Assembly: GCA_001438605.1 (NCBI GenBank)
Contig: LIDE01000023.1
Span: forward strand, 1 to 55,966
From: SAR92 bacterium BACL16 MAG-120619-bin48
Lineage (GTDB): Bacteria; Pseudomonadota; Gammaproteobacteria; Pseudomonadales; Porticoccaceae
DNA length: 55,966 bases
Reading direction: 5' to 3'
The notes below the pieces were generated by a model. It was not told where the DNA came from. It did not search any database and was given only the letters and a program-made list of their open reading frames with translations. Shown piece by piece: positions 19,609 through 27,110 of this stretch. Numbering within the stretch: position 1 is the first letter of the stretch; each line of letters begins with the position of its first letter. Both the position numbers and the translations under genes were made by a program.

Positions 19609-20756
19609 TCCGCTCTCTCTGGGCTAACACGCATACCCTCAATGGCAACGCCCACGGCGCTGACAATAATTTCTACGCCCTCCTCAAGACCCGTGCGCAC
19701 AAAGTAAAATTCGTCATCGCTGTAAACCGCTTCGACCTTTTTCAAACGCAGCCGGTTTTCACTGTCGACTGTCGCCACATTGCCACCTTCCAGCAGCGCA
19801 TGGCGCGGCACAGCAAACACATCGTCGATCTGCTTGCCCTTGATCATCGCCGTAACAAAGGTTCCCATTAGCAGCGGCATCCTGTCTTCAACGCCCTTTG
19901 TGTTGTAGGGATCGACCACATCAACCACCACGTACTGGGCGCGATTGCGCTCATCAACAACACCTTCCGAACGGGTCAACAGGCCGCGCCAGCTCGCTGG
20001 TTTCCCCGCCACGGAGCCTTTTAGAATGACTTCCTGAGCGGACATCGCCACCGGCGAGGCCAATGGATTCATCATCGATAGATCACGTGTTGTCAGCGGC
20101 AGGCGGATTTCCGCAACGTCGATGGCGAAAGTCTCACCCATCCGCGCGCCAATGGTGACAAACTGGCCAATGTCCACAGACTTGTCAGCGACCATACCCG
20201 TGTAAGGAGCGCGAATAGTGGTTTTCGCCAGCTTCTTCTTGGCTTGCTTGACCTCGGCCTGCGCCTGCAACAGATTGGCTTCAGCTTCCGCCAAGTAGGG
20301 TTCGCGCAATGCCAGCAATGGCGCCTCTGAAGCCGGTCTGCCGGTCATCGACCACTCCTTTGCTGCCTGCACGGAGCGCGCTTTCTCAAAGGTCAACTGT
20401 GCCTGCACGCTGATTAGCCGCGCTTCGGCCCGCTGCAGAGCGACCTCGTAATCTGTCGGATCGAGCTGCAACAGCAAATCACCGGCGTTAAATACGCCGC
20501 CTACAACAAACGCCGGAGAAACCTTGAGAACAACGCCTGAAACTTCCGCAATCAGCGACGTGCGCGTGCGCGGCATTACCGTCCCCTGCGACTCAACCAT
20601 TAACTGCGCCTGGGTTCTGTGCAAAATTTCTGTTTCTACTGCCACCGACGGCTCAGGTGCATCCAATTTCATTGGTGCAGGCTTAAGCAGGAACATGGCA
20701 ACAGAGAGCAGTACAGCTCCCGCCAGAATCATGAGGGGTAAAAAGAATTTTTTCAC
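19605..20756 (-). CDS. RND efflux periplasmic adaptor (membrane fusion protein)
   Basis: A 383-residue adaptor that bridges the RND permease and an outer-membrane channel. It has an N-terminal membrane anchor (FFLPLMILAGAVLLSVAMFL), a lipoyl/barrel-sandwich domain split by a coiled-coil hairpin at about residues 105-180 rich in Ala, Glu and Gln, then a beta-barrel and membrane-proximal domain. The segment TTIRAPYTGMVADKSVDIGQ is the characteristic second half of the lipoyl domain. It is the first gene of the two-gene operon and is coupled to the permease by a four-base overlap. No lipobox cysteine follows the anchor. Confidence 0.9.
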   Translation of the reverse strand: MKKFFLPLMILAGAVLLSVAMFLLKPAPMKLDAPEPSVAVETEILHRTQAQLMVESQGTVMPRTRTSLIAEVSGVVLKVSPAFVVGGVFNAGDLLLQLDPTDYEVALQRAEARLISVQAQLTFEKARSVQAAKEWSMTGRPASEAPLLALREPYLAEAEANLLQAQAEVKQAKKKLAKTTIRAPYTGMVADKSVDIGQFVTIGARMGETFAIDVAEIRLPLTTRDLSMMNPLASPVAMSAQEVILKGSVAGKPASWRGLLTRSEGVVDERNRAQYVVVDVVDPYNTKGVEDRMPLLMGTFVTAMIKGKQIDDVFAVPRHALLEGGNVATVDSENRLRLKKVEAVYSDDEFYFVRTGLEEGVEIIVSAVGVAIEGMRVSPERAE

Positions 20757-20858
20757 AAAGATTTCCGTTTTTTATATTAGCGATTTTCAGTCGGCAGTTT
20801 AATCGTTCCGGCGCGATTATAGCAGCTTATTTTAGCGATAAAAATTTCCACTCAAGAC

Positions 20859-20887
20859 TGATCCAAGCCTTTGGGTGCCGCGTAACT
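20859..20887 (+). promoter_or_regulatory. ECF-type promoter upstream of the sigma/ChrR operon
   Basis: TGATCC (20859-20864) is followed 16 bases later by CGTAACT (20881-20887), about 30 bases before the sigma-factor start codon. This matches in form the promoters recognised by Rhodobacter RpoE of the RpoE/ChrR pair (TGATCC then a GTAA-like -10). The operon therefore probably autoregulates. Confidence 0.65.
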
Positions 20888-20917
20888 CTCTGGTCTTAAC
20901 CTATATTGTGAACTATC

Positions 20918-21562
20918 ATGCAAGCCAACTTAACGAATAGCGAAGCCCCACCAATTATGGATGAACGCATAGCTATTTTTAGCGGCGCAGAAAAACGCTC
21001 GGACCAATGGACACTGTTACTCATTGCCGTAGGCCAAAAGCGTGATCGCGCTGCCTTTGCTCAGCTCTTCAAACATTTCGGCCCCCTGCTGAAGGGGTTT
21101 GCTCACGCTGCACGCAATGAGGGTTGGTTCCCGGGACTGGGCGACGATCTCGTGCAAGAGGTGATGATTAAAGTGTGGCAGAAAGCCCACGGATTCAACG
21201 CCGAAAAAGCCTCCGCCACTACGTGGATTTACACCGTTGCTAGAAACTGCCGCATCGACATGTTGCGCCGCAAGAGCAACACCCAACACTTACCCCTAGA
21301 AAATGAAGACTTTTGGTCTGAGCCTGACGAAGAGACGCCGATTTCGATTCTGCAGCAGAAACGCAGTGAAGATCGCGTCCAAACCGCGCTGGCACAGCTG
21401 CCGAAAGAGCAAGATGAAATATTGCGCAAGGTCTATCTCGAGGGAAAATCCCACGCCGAAGCCTCCGAAGAACTCGGACTGCCACTGGGCACCGTAAAAT
21501 CGAGAGTACGCCTAGCGTTGCAGAAAATGCAGATTATGATCTCTGCAGAGGAACAAGAATGA
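20918..21562 (+). CDS. ECF sigma factor, RpoE/ChrR (ECF11) type
   Basis: A 214-residue extracytoplasmic-function sigma factor. Region 2 (about 40-110) includes DDLVQEVMIKVWQKA and TWIYTVARNCRIDMLRRK for core binding and -10 recognition. Region 4 (about 150-205) has the helix-turn-helix KSHAEASEELGLPLGTVKSR for the -35 box. The partner encoded immediately downstream is a ChrR-family zinc anti-sigma factor, which places it with the group that responds to singlet oxygen or related photo-oxidative stress in other bacteria. The first ATG lacks a clear ribosome site; an alternative ATG lies at 20957. Confidence 0.88.
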   Translation: MQANLTNSEAPPIMDERIAIFSGAEKRSDQWTLLLIAVGQKRDRAAFAQLFKHFGPLLKGFAHAARNEGWFPGLGDDLVQEVMIKVWQKAHGFNAEKASATTWIYTVARNCRIDMLRRKSNTQHLPLENEDFWSEPDEETPISILQQKRSEDRVQTALAQLPKEQDEILRKVYLEGKSHAEASEELGLPLGTVKSRVRLALQKMQIMISAEEQE

Positions 21563-22215
21563 ATAACTCAACTAACTTCCACCCCACCGACAGCATGCTA
21601 ATTGAGTTTTCAGCCGGCAGCTTGGGCGTTGCTCCCTCCATCTGTGTGTCTGCACATCTGCATTTTTGCGCAAGCTGTCGCGCGCAGTTGAAACGCCTGG
21701 ATCAAGTTGGCGGGCAACTTCTGGGCGCAAGCAACAGCTTCGCCGTCGATGATGATGCCTTCGATAAACTGATGGAAAAGATTGACCGAGCCGAGGAGCC
21801 TGTCGCGCAAGAGAACAGCAATCGCAAAATGCCCTTCAGTGTGAACAAGCTGCTCAGCAAAGCCCTCGTCAAAGACAGCTGGCAGCGGTTGACCTCGTCT
21901 GTTGCAATTGCCCGCTTCCGCACCGGCCAAGAAGAATTCGAAGTGGCGTTACACAAAATCTTTGCGGGCGGTAAAACACCCAAGCACGATCACCACGGAC
22001 TTGAATACACCGTTGTGCTCAAAGGCAGCTTCTCCGACGAGCACGCTGTCTACCGCGAAGGCGACTTTTTAGTGCGCAAGCCGGGTGACATTCATCAACC
22101 CATGGGCGCGAATAATGGCGATTGCATCTGCCTTTCAGCGCTCTCAGCACCAATCAAACTGACAAACCCTCTGGGCTTTTTGATGCAGCCTTGGTTGCGT
22201 ATTAACCCAATGTAA
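21559..22215 (+). CDS. chrR: ChrR-family zinc anti-sigma factor with cupin domain
   Basis: A 218-residue cytoplasmic anti-sigma factor that holds its sigma partner inactive until a signal releases it. The N-terminal zinc anti-sigma domain has His8, His33, Cys37 and Cys40, the same spacing as the ChrR ligands (H6, H31, C35, C38). The C-terminal cupin domain has His143, His145, Glu149 and His179, again the ChrR pattern shifted by two. All signal-relevant ligands are thus present, suggesting an intact sensor. Its ATG overlaps the sigma-factor stop by four bases, the usual coupling that keeps sigma and anti-sigma in balance. Confidence 0.9.
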   Translation: MNNSTNFHPTDSMLIEFSAGSLGVAPSICVSAHLHFCASCRAQLKRLDQVGGQLLGASNSFAVDDDAFDKLMEKIDRAEEPVAQENSNRKMPFSVNKLLSKALVKDSWQRLTSSVAIARFRTGQEEFEVALHKIFAGGKTPKHDHHGLEYTVVLKGSFSDEHAVYREGDFLVRKPGDIHQPMGANNGDCICLSALSAPIKLTNPLGFLMQPWLRINPM

Positions 22216-22222
22216 TTGAGCT

Positions 22223-22247
22223 GCATCCGCTTCTGCGAAGTGGATGC
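22223..22247 (+). terminator. Strong hairpin after the chrR gene, possible terminator
   Basis: GCATCCGCTTC and GAAGTGGATGC form an 11-bp stem with one G-U pair around a TGC loop, eight bases after the chrR stop. No T-run follows, so intrinsic termination is doubtful; it may instead be a 3' processing or stabilising stem. Confidence 0.35.
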
Positions 22248-22354
22248 GATCGCTCGCACTTGTGCCATCTATTTTGCGATTTTGAATTCTCTCTGAGCGG
22301 CTATTCCGCTACACTGCGCGCTTCTATCACTGCACAACGTCGGCGTTATTATCA

Positions 22355-24019
22355 ATGGCACAATACGTATACACAATGAATCGGGTGAGCAAAATTGTTC
22401 CGCCCAAACGCGAAATCCTAAAAGACATTTCACTGTCGTTCTTCCCGGGGGCCAAAATTGGCGTTCTTGGCCTCAATGGCTCGGGCAAATCAACTCTGCT
22501 AAAAATCATGGCCGGGCTGGATACAGAAATTCAAGGTGAGGCGCGGCCTATGCCGGGGCTCAATGTTGGCTATCTCGCGCAAGAGCCGCAGCTAGATCCC
22601 AACAAAGATGTGCGCGGCAATGTTGAAGATGGTGTGCGTGAAGCCGTCGATGCGCTCAAAGAACTCGATCAAGTCTATGCCGATTATGCCGACCCAGACG
22701 CTGATTTTGATGCTCTGGCCAAGCGCCAAGGCGAACTCGAGGCGATTATCGAAGCCTGGGATGCGCACAATCTCGACCATTCATTAGATGTTGCAGCTGA
22801 TGCGTTGCGCCTGCCACCTTGGGATGCAGACGTCACCTCACTGTCGGGCGGTGAGCGCCGTCGTGTGGCGCTTTGCCGCTTATTGCTGTCACGCCCCGAC
22901 ATGCTATTGCTCGACGAGCCAACTAACCACTTAGATGCCGAATCGGTCTTTTGGCTGGAGAAATTCCTCGAAGAATTTTCCGGAACAGTGGTCGCTGTAA
23001 CCCACGACAGATACTTTTTAGATAACGTGGCGGGTTGGATTCTCGAACTGGACCGAGGCCACGGCTTACCTTACGAGGGCAACTACTCCACGTGGCTCGA
23101 GGGCAAAGAGCGACGCCTGCGCACGGAGCAGAAACAGGAGGTGTCGCGTCAGCGCGCCCTGAAACAAGAACTCGAATGGGTTCGCCAAAATCCAAAAGGC
23201 CGTCAGGCTAAAAGCAAAGCGCGACTGGCCCGCTTCGATGAGTTGAATTCGCAAGAGTTCCAAGCGCGCAACGAAACCAATGAGATCTATATCGCTCCGG
23301 GCGAACGCCTTGGCGACAAAGTGATCGTGATGGAGAATATCTGCAAAGGATTTGGCGATCAGATGTTGATCGACAATTTCTCTGTTTCGATTCCCAAAGG
23401 CGCAGTGGTGGGCATTATCGGCGGTAACGGCGCAGGTAAATCAACCCTATTTCGCATGATTGCTGGCACTGAAAAGCCCGACAGCGGCACTATCACCCTT
23501 GGTGAAACCGTTAAAGTTGCCTATGTTGAGCAGAGTCGTGATTCGCTAGACGACAACCATAACGTGTGGGAAGCCATCTCCGGCGGCCACGATATTTTGA
23601 GAATTGGTAACTACGAGGTGTCCTCGCGCGCCTATGCGGGACGCTTTAACTTCCGCGGTTCAGACCAACAAAAACGCGTCGGCGAATTGTCGGGCGGTGA
23701 GCGCGGTCGTCTGCATCTCGCCAACACCCTCAAACAGGGCGCCAACGTTCTGCTGCTGGATGAGCCGTCGAACGATTTGGACATTGAAACCCTGCGCGCA
23801 TTGGAAGAGGCGATTCTCTCTTTCCCAGGCTGCGTGATGGTGATCTCTCACGATCGCTGGTTCCTCGACCGTATTGCAACGCACATCCTGGCCTATGAGG
23901 GTGACAGCGAGATTCAGTTCTTCGAGGGTGGCTACAGTGAGTACCACGAGGACTTTATCCGCCGCAAAGGAGCCGATGCGCAACCCACCCGCGTGAAATA
24001 TAAGCGTTTGAAAGCCTAG
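22355..24019 (+). CDS. ettA: Energy-dependent translational throttle protein, ABC-F ATPase
   Basis: A 554-residue ribosome-binding ABC-F protein, the usual EttA length (555 in E. coli). EttA binds the ribosomal E site and restricts entry into elongation according to the ATP:ADP ratio. Domain 1 has Walker A GLNGSGKST (39-47), signature LSGGERRRVALCRLL and Walker B LLLDEPTNHLD. An arm follows, and the charged linker between the domains (about 245-325) is rich in Lys, Arg and Gln. Domain 2 has GGNGAGKST and LSGGERGRLHLA, with LLLDEPSNDLD. No membrane segment is present. It stands alone upstream of a small thioesterase gene on the same strand. Confidence 0.95.
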   Translation: MAQYVYTMNRVSKIVPPKREILKDISLSFFPGAKIGVLGLNGSGKSTLLKIMAGLDTEIQGEARPMPGLNVGYLAQEPQLDPNKDVRGNVEDGVREAVDALKELDQVYADYADPDADFDALAKRQGELEAIIEAWDAHNLDHSLDVAADALRLPPWDADVTSLSGGERRRVALCRLLLSRPDMLLLDEPTNHLDAESVFWLEKFLEEFSGTVVAVTHDRYFLDNVAGWILELDRGHGLPYEGNYSTWLEGKERRLRTEQKQEVSRQRALKQELEWVRQNPKGRQAKSKARLARFDELNSQEFQARNETNEIYIAPGERLGDKVIVMENICKGFGDQMLIDNFSVSIPKGAVVGIIGGNGAGKSTLFRMIAGTEKPDSGTITLGETVKVAYVEQSRDSLDDNHNVWEAISGGHDILRIGNYEVSSRAYAGRFNFRGSDQQKRVGELSGGERGRLHLANTLKQGANVLLLDEPSNDLDIETLRALEEAILSFPGCVMVISHDRWFLDRIATHILAYEGDSEIQFFEGGYSEYHEDFIRRKGADAQPTRVKYKRLKA

Positions 24020-24028
24020 GGATATTCG

Positions 24029-24457
24029 ATGAGCAGCATTTGGCACAACCGACCCAACTTAGACACCATCAACAATGGCATGAACAAAAACACCATCGTC
24101 GAGCTGCTCGGAATTACTATTACAGAAGTCGGCGATGACTTTCTCACCGGCACCATGCCGGCTGACGCGCGCACGTTTCAGCCTTATGGTGTAGTTCATG
24201 GCGGTGCAAATGTTGTGCTGGCGGAAACCCTCGGAAGTATTGCTGGGGCACATGTGGTTGATTTTGCGACAACTAAATGCCTTGGGCAGGAGGTCAGTGC
24301 AACCCACTTGCGCCCTGTCTCGTCAGGCCTTGTAACCGGTACGGCGCGACCTATTCACATCGGTCGCCGCTCGCATGTTTGGGAAATTCGTCTGGTCGAC
24401 GACAATGGTAAGTTGAGTTGTATCTCAAAGCTGGTGCTGGCCATTCTGCCTATGTAA
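24029..24457 (+). CDS. Hotdog-fold acyl-CoA thioesterase, PaaI/YdiI-like
   Basis: A 142-residue single hotdog-fold protein expected to hydrolyse small aromatic or hydroxybenzoyl-type acyl-CoA or acyl-carrier thioesters in the cytosol. The motif VVHGGANVVLAETLGSIAG near residues 54-72 contains the conserved glycines and the catalytic Glu of the EntH/YdiI subgroup. It starts nine bases after the ettA stop and may be cotranscribed with it. YdiI (MenI) acts in menaquinone synthesis in E. coli, but no men genes lie nearby, so a general thioesterase proofreading role is equally possible. Confidence 0.8.
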   Translation: MSSIWHNRPNLDTINNGMNKNTIVELLGITITEVGDDFLTGTMPADARTFQPYGVVHGGANVVLAETLGSIAGAHVVDFATTKCLGQEVSATHLRPVSSGLVTGTARPIHIGRRSHVWEIRLVDDNGKLSCISKLVLAILPM

Positions 24458-24541
24458 GTTTAAGGTGCCGCTCTGGCGCTGTCTGGACAGGATATCCAAC
24501 AAGCGCCCGAGCAGCATACTCAATCTTGTGCGCTGTCCTCG

Positions 24542-25381
24542 CTAAGCTGAAGCCCGCCCCGCTGCCGTTTCCTCCTGCCACTGGAACAGGTTCATCTCGA
24601 TAAAGAAAAACGCGACCAACCAAATAAACGCATCCCAAAAATCGAGGAAATCTCCCATCACGCCCCAATATGCGGCTGCGACAAATAGAATGCTGTAGAG
24701 GGTGCCCTTCACAAATTTACTGACACTGACAAAATAGCCGCCGAATTTGCCCTGTATCTGTAGCCAAACATCCACTTCCAACATCAGCACCACCGCAATC
24801 CAAGTAATCGAATTGATGGTATCTACCCAAGCCAACCGCTGAATCGCCAACCACTCTGCGGCGGTACCGATAATTTTCTGATCATTGAGTTTCATTAGAG
24901 CCTCGCCCTGCAACGCGGCGCAACTCTGCAGATCCATCAACGGATATTCATCCAGCGTAACGATGGTGGAAAACCCCTGCCCCACAAGTGCGCAGATGTC
25001 GTCAACCAAAAAAAGACTAATATCGTAGGTGAAAAATGTCTTCATTAAGTAGCCATAAAAGGCATACAAAATAAATCCATAGGCAAGCGTCCTGGCTAAC
25101 ATAAAGCCATATTTAACCTTGGGCTGACGAAGCACTTGATCAGAAATAACTGATGTTTCCAGCTCAAAAAGCAATAGCAGTAACAACCAAGCAGAGGTGT
25201 CGATGGTGGCTGCAAAACCACTGATAATTTCGCCTAGAACAAGTCCTTGGCTAAAGGTGTGCTGCGTTGCGAGGAACTCTTCTTGAAAGAAAAAATAGAC
25301 GTTGATAGTCAGAAGCGCATAGACAGCGTACTTAAAGACAGTGAACAGTCGATGGGGGGAAACTGATTTACCAAAAGTCAT
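24542..25381 (-). CDS. Unknown multi-pass membrane protein
   Basis: I do not recognise a family. The 279-residue product has about six hydrophobic segments: near residues 14-33, 50-72, 87-110, 188-203, 222-240 and 247-265. A soluble-looking stretch of about 70 residues (115-185) lies in the middle with two cysteines (near 130 and 154). There is no signal peptide and no obvious catalytic or transport motif. The N-terminal helices contain several aromatic residues. It is convergent with the thioesterase gene and upstream of no evident operon partner. Codon use and composition look like those of its neighbours, so recent transfer is not suggested. Confidence 0.6.
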   Translation of the reverse strand: MTFGKSVSPHRLFTVFKYAVYALLTINVYFFFQEEFLATQHTFSQGLVLGEIISGFAATIDTSAWLLLLLLFELETSVISDQVLRQPKVKYGFMLARTLAYGFILYAFYGYLMKTFFTYDISLFLVDDICALVGQGFSTIVTLDEYPLMDLQSCAALQGEALMKLNDQKIIGTAAEWLAIQRLAWVDTINSITWIAVVLMLEVDVWLQIQGKFGGYFVSVSKFVKGTLYSILFVAAAYWGVMGDFLDFWDAFIWLVAFFFIEMNLFQWQEETAAGRASA

Positions 25382-25444
25382 GAACTATCCCGTAAACAAA
25401 ATTTTTATTCTTCTTGTTGGGCAGTGTGCTTTTCGCCCGCGAAT

Positions 25445-25894
25445 TTACTTTGCCAGTTTTTTTGCCAACACCCTGACGATGGTCTCGAGCCCGTCTTGGT
25501 CGCGACCGTCGAATCGCTCAAGACTTGGACTGTCAATATCTAACACGCCCACTAATTTTCCCCCAATCACAATCGGCACCACAATCTCAGACTGAGAGGC
25601 GGCATCGCAGGCGATGTGGCCCGGAAACTGGTGTACGTCTGCGACCACAATGGTTTTTCGTTGTGTTGCTGCAGCGCCACAGACGCCCGAACCCAGGTCA
25701 ATGCGCGTGCAGGCAGGCTTGCCTTGAAATGGGCCTAGCACTAATTTGTTGCGCTTGAGCAGGTAAAATCCCACCCAATTAATATCTGCCAGCTCCATCC
25801 ATAGCAGTGCGGAACAGTTTGCCATATTGGCGATCGGGTCTTTTTCATCTTCGATAAGGCCCTCTAATTGTTCAGCAAGTCGCGAATAATTCAT
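25445..25894 (-). CDS. msrC: Free methionine-(R)-sulfoxide reductase, GAF domain
   Basis: A 149-residue single-GAF protein that reduces free L-methionine-(R)-sulfoxide in the cytosol with thioredoxin. All three cysteines of the fRMsr family are present in their usual contexts: KPACTRI, GVCGAAA and GHIACDA. The substrate-pocket signature SEIVVPI and GVLDIDSP also match. The frame extends to a GTG at 25912, but the ATG at 25894 (MNYSRLAEQL) fits family length better and lies four bases after the SPOR gene stop. Together with the ECF/ChrR pair it suggests attention to oxidative damage. Confidence 0.9.
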   Translation of the reverse strand: MNYSRLAEQLEGLIEDEKDPIANMANCSALLWMELADINWVGFYLLKRNKLVLGPFQGKPACTRIDLGSGVCGAAATQRKTIVVADVHQFPGHIACDAASQSEIVVPIVIGGKLVGVLDIDSPSLERFDGRDQDGLETIVRVLAKKLAK

Positions 25895-25898
25895 GGGG

Positions 25899-26489
25899 TT
25901 AATTGCTCTCACGCATAGACTTTATCGGGCGCACCCAATAATTCAGATTATTATTTTGAGTAACCAATTCCTGTGCCGCAACTTCCGCCGCTTGGCGGGT
26001 TGGGTACTGTCCGTAAACAATCACATAAACCATACGCTCAGCACTGAGTAAATCACGAATTCTTAAGACACCGTCGGCGGCGATAATTCTATCCGCAGCA
26101 GCTTCGGCGACCGCTTGCTGGAGATAGGCGCCGAGCTGCACCGTGTAACCATCGGCACTGATATCGAAGGGTTTTACACTGCTGGCGGAGCTCTCTAAGG
26201 CACTGGCTGGAACCGTCTCCGCAACCACAGCGGTGTCACTACTTTTCGGTGCGCTGGCTGGTGGGTTATCGCTGGGTTTTACATCATCTTTGGACGCCAG
26301 GGGCACGCCCGATTTCAGTGCTGTTTCCCGGCAGCGCCAATTAGTTTTTGAATTTATATCGCCATCACAATGCCAACCGACATACTCTTCTGCGCCAGCC
26401 TGAGCGTCAGCAGAATCAATCGAGGCGCAGGCAGACAAGCTTGCTGCTAAACCAAAAAGTAATAACGTTTTTTTATTTTTAGAATTCAT
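25899..26489 (-). CDS. SPOR-domain lipoprotein
   Basis: A 196-residue envelope protein from the ATG at 26489. It opens with a lipoprotein signal (KKTLLLFGLAASLSAC, cysteine near residue 21), so it should be lipid-anchored in the periplasm. A low-complexity linker rich in Ser, Ala, Asp and Pro spans about 65-105. The C-terminal SPOR domain (about 110-190) begins YTVQLGAYLQ and includes VYGQYPTRQAAEVAAQEL. SPOR domains bind denuded peptidoglycan at division sites. An in-frame ATG eight codons upstream gives a less typical signal sequence. It is not FtsN-like in length, and its division role is inference. It is coupled to msrC by a four-base gap. Confidence 0.78.
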   Translation of the reverse strand: MNSKNKKTLLLFGLAASLSACASIDSADAQAGAEEYVGWHCDGDINSKTNWRCRETALKSGVPLASKDDVKPSDNPPASAPKSSDTAVVAETVPASALESSASSVKPFDISADGYTVQLGAYLQQAVAEAAADRIIAADGVLRIRDLLSAERMVYVIVYGQYPTRQAAEVAAQELVTQNNNLNYWVRPIKSMRESN

Positions 26490-26541
26490 ATGTAGGGGGT
26501 TGTCTGTTTGCACGGCCGCAGAGCGCAGAGCCGCTGCAACA

Positions 26542-26829
26542 TTAAATCCCCATTCGGGACAGAATGTCTAGTATTTGCCGCAAGGTAAAGGCGACTTTTG
26601 GATACTGCGCTTCATAGACAAGACTCTTCTCTTCTAAAAGATCGGTCCAGTCACTTTCTATCTCAGGGTTAGATGACTGCTCCTCCAAGCGCAGAATACC
26701 CACAATCATATTGCTCAACAGGTCTTTTTCTTCTGGATGAATTTTCGTCGCACTTTCCAACTGGTTGTGTAGCTCTTGTAATCTGCTCTTTAGCTCGCTG
26801 CGATCCTTTGCGTCATGATCTGTCGCCAT
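26542..26829 (-). CDS. DUF4404 family protein
   Basis: A 95-residue acidic cytosolic protein of unknown function. The start is set at the ATG at 26829, which has GGAGAAAGAC directly upstream; the frame itself remains open further 5'. The protein is mostly helical, with LKSRLQELHNQLESA near the N-terminus and a conserved-looking C-terminus (KVAFTLRQILDILSRMGI) like that of DUF4404 proteins in pseudomonads. No catalytic motif is apparent. It is divergent from the ammonium transporter gene, with about 280 bases between them. Confidence 0.65.
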   Translation of the reverse strand: MATDHDAKDRSELKSRLQELHNQLESATKIHPEEKDLLSNMIVGILRLEEQSSNPEIESDWTDLLEEKSLVYEAQYPKVAFTLRQILDILSRMGI

Positions 26830-26974
26830 GTCTTTCTCCATTGCTGTTCTTGTCATTGGGTAACGGCAGGCACCGCTGTAGTGGGGGCGCCTCGCACTCT
26901 TCCAGTATAGACAGAATATCAACCACTCTAGACGAAACACGCCTGTCGCAAATAGGTGCCGCGCTCAAAACAGA

Positions 26975-26990
26975 TGGCACAAATATTGCT
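26975..26990 (+). promoter_or_regulatory. Sigma-54 promoter of the ammonium transporter gene
   Basis: TGGCAC-N5-TTGCT matches the -24/-12 consensus TGGCAC-N5-TTGCA except for the last base, 120 bases upstream of the amt start codon. Nitrogen-scavenging genes are classic RpoN/NtrC targets. Confidence 0.75.
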
Positions 26991-27076
26991 GTACCACTGC
27001 ACAAGTCTGCTTTTAGTGCGTTTCGGCACCAAAAAAGCACAGTAAAAGAGCAAAAAACACCCGACAACCGATTGAA

Positions 27077-27093
27077 TGCACCATAAAGGTGCT
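27077..27093. promoter_or_regulatory. NtrC-like binding site in the amt leader
   Basis: TGCACCATAAAGGTGCT matches 14 of 17 positions of the NtrC consensus TGCACCAAAATGGTGCA, with perfect GCACC/GGTGC arms. It lies about 90 bases downstream of the sigma-54 promoter and 17 bases before the amt start. That is unusual for an activator site and may instead be a leader stem-loop near the ribosome site. Confidence 0.45.
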
Positions 27094-27110
27094 CTTGCCG
27101 AGGAAATATT

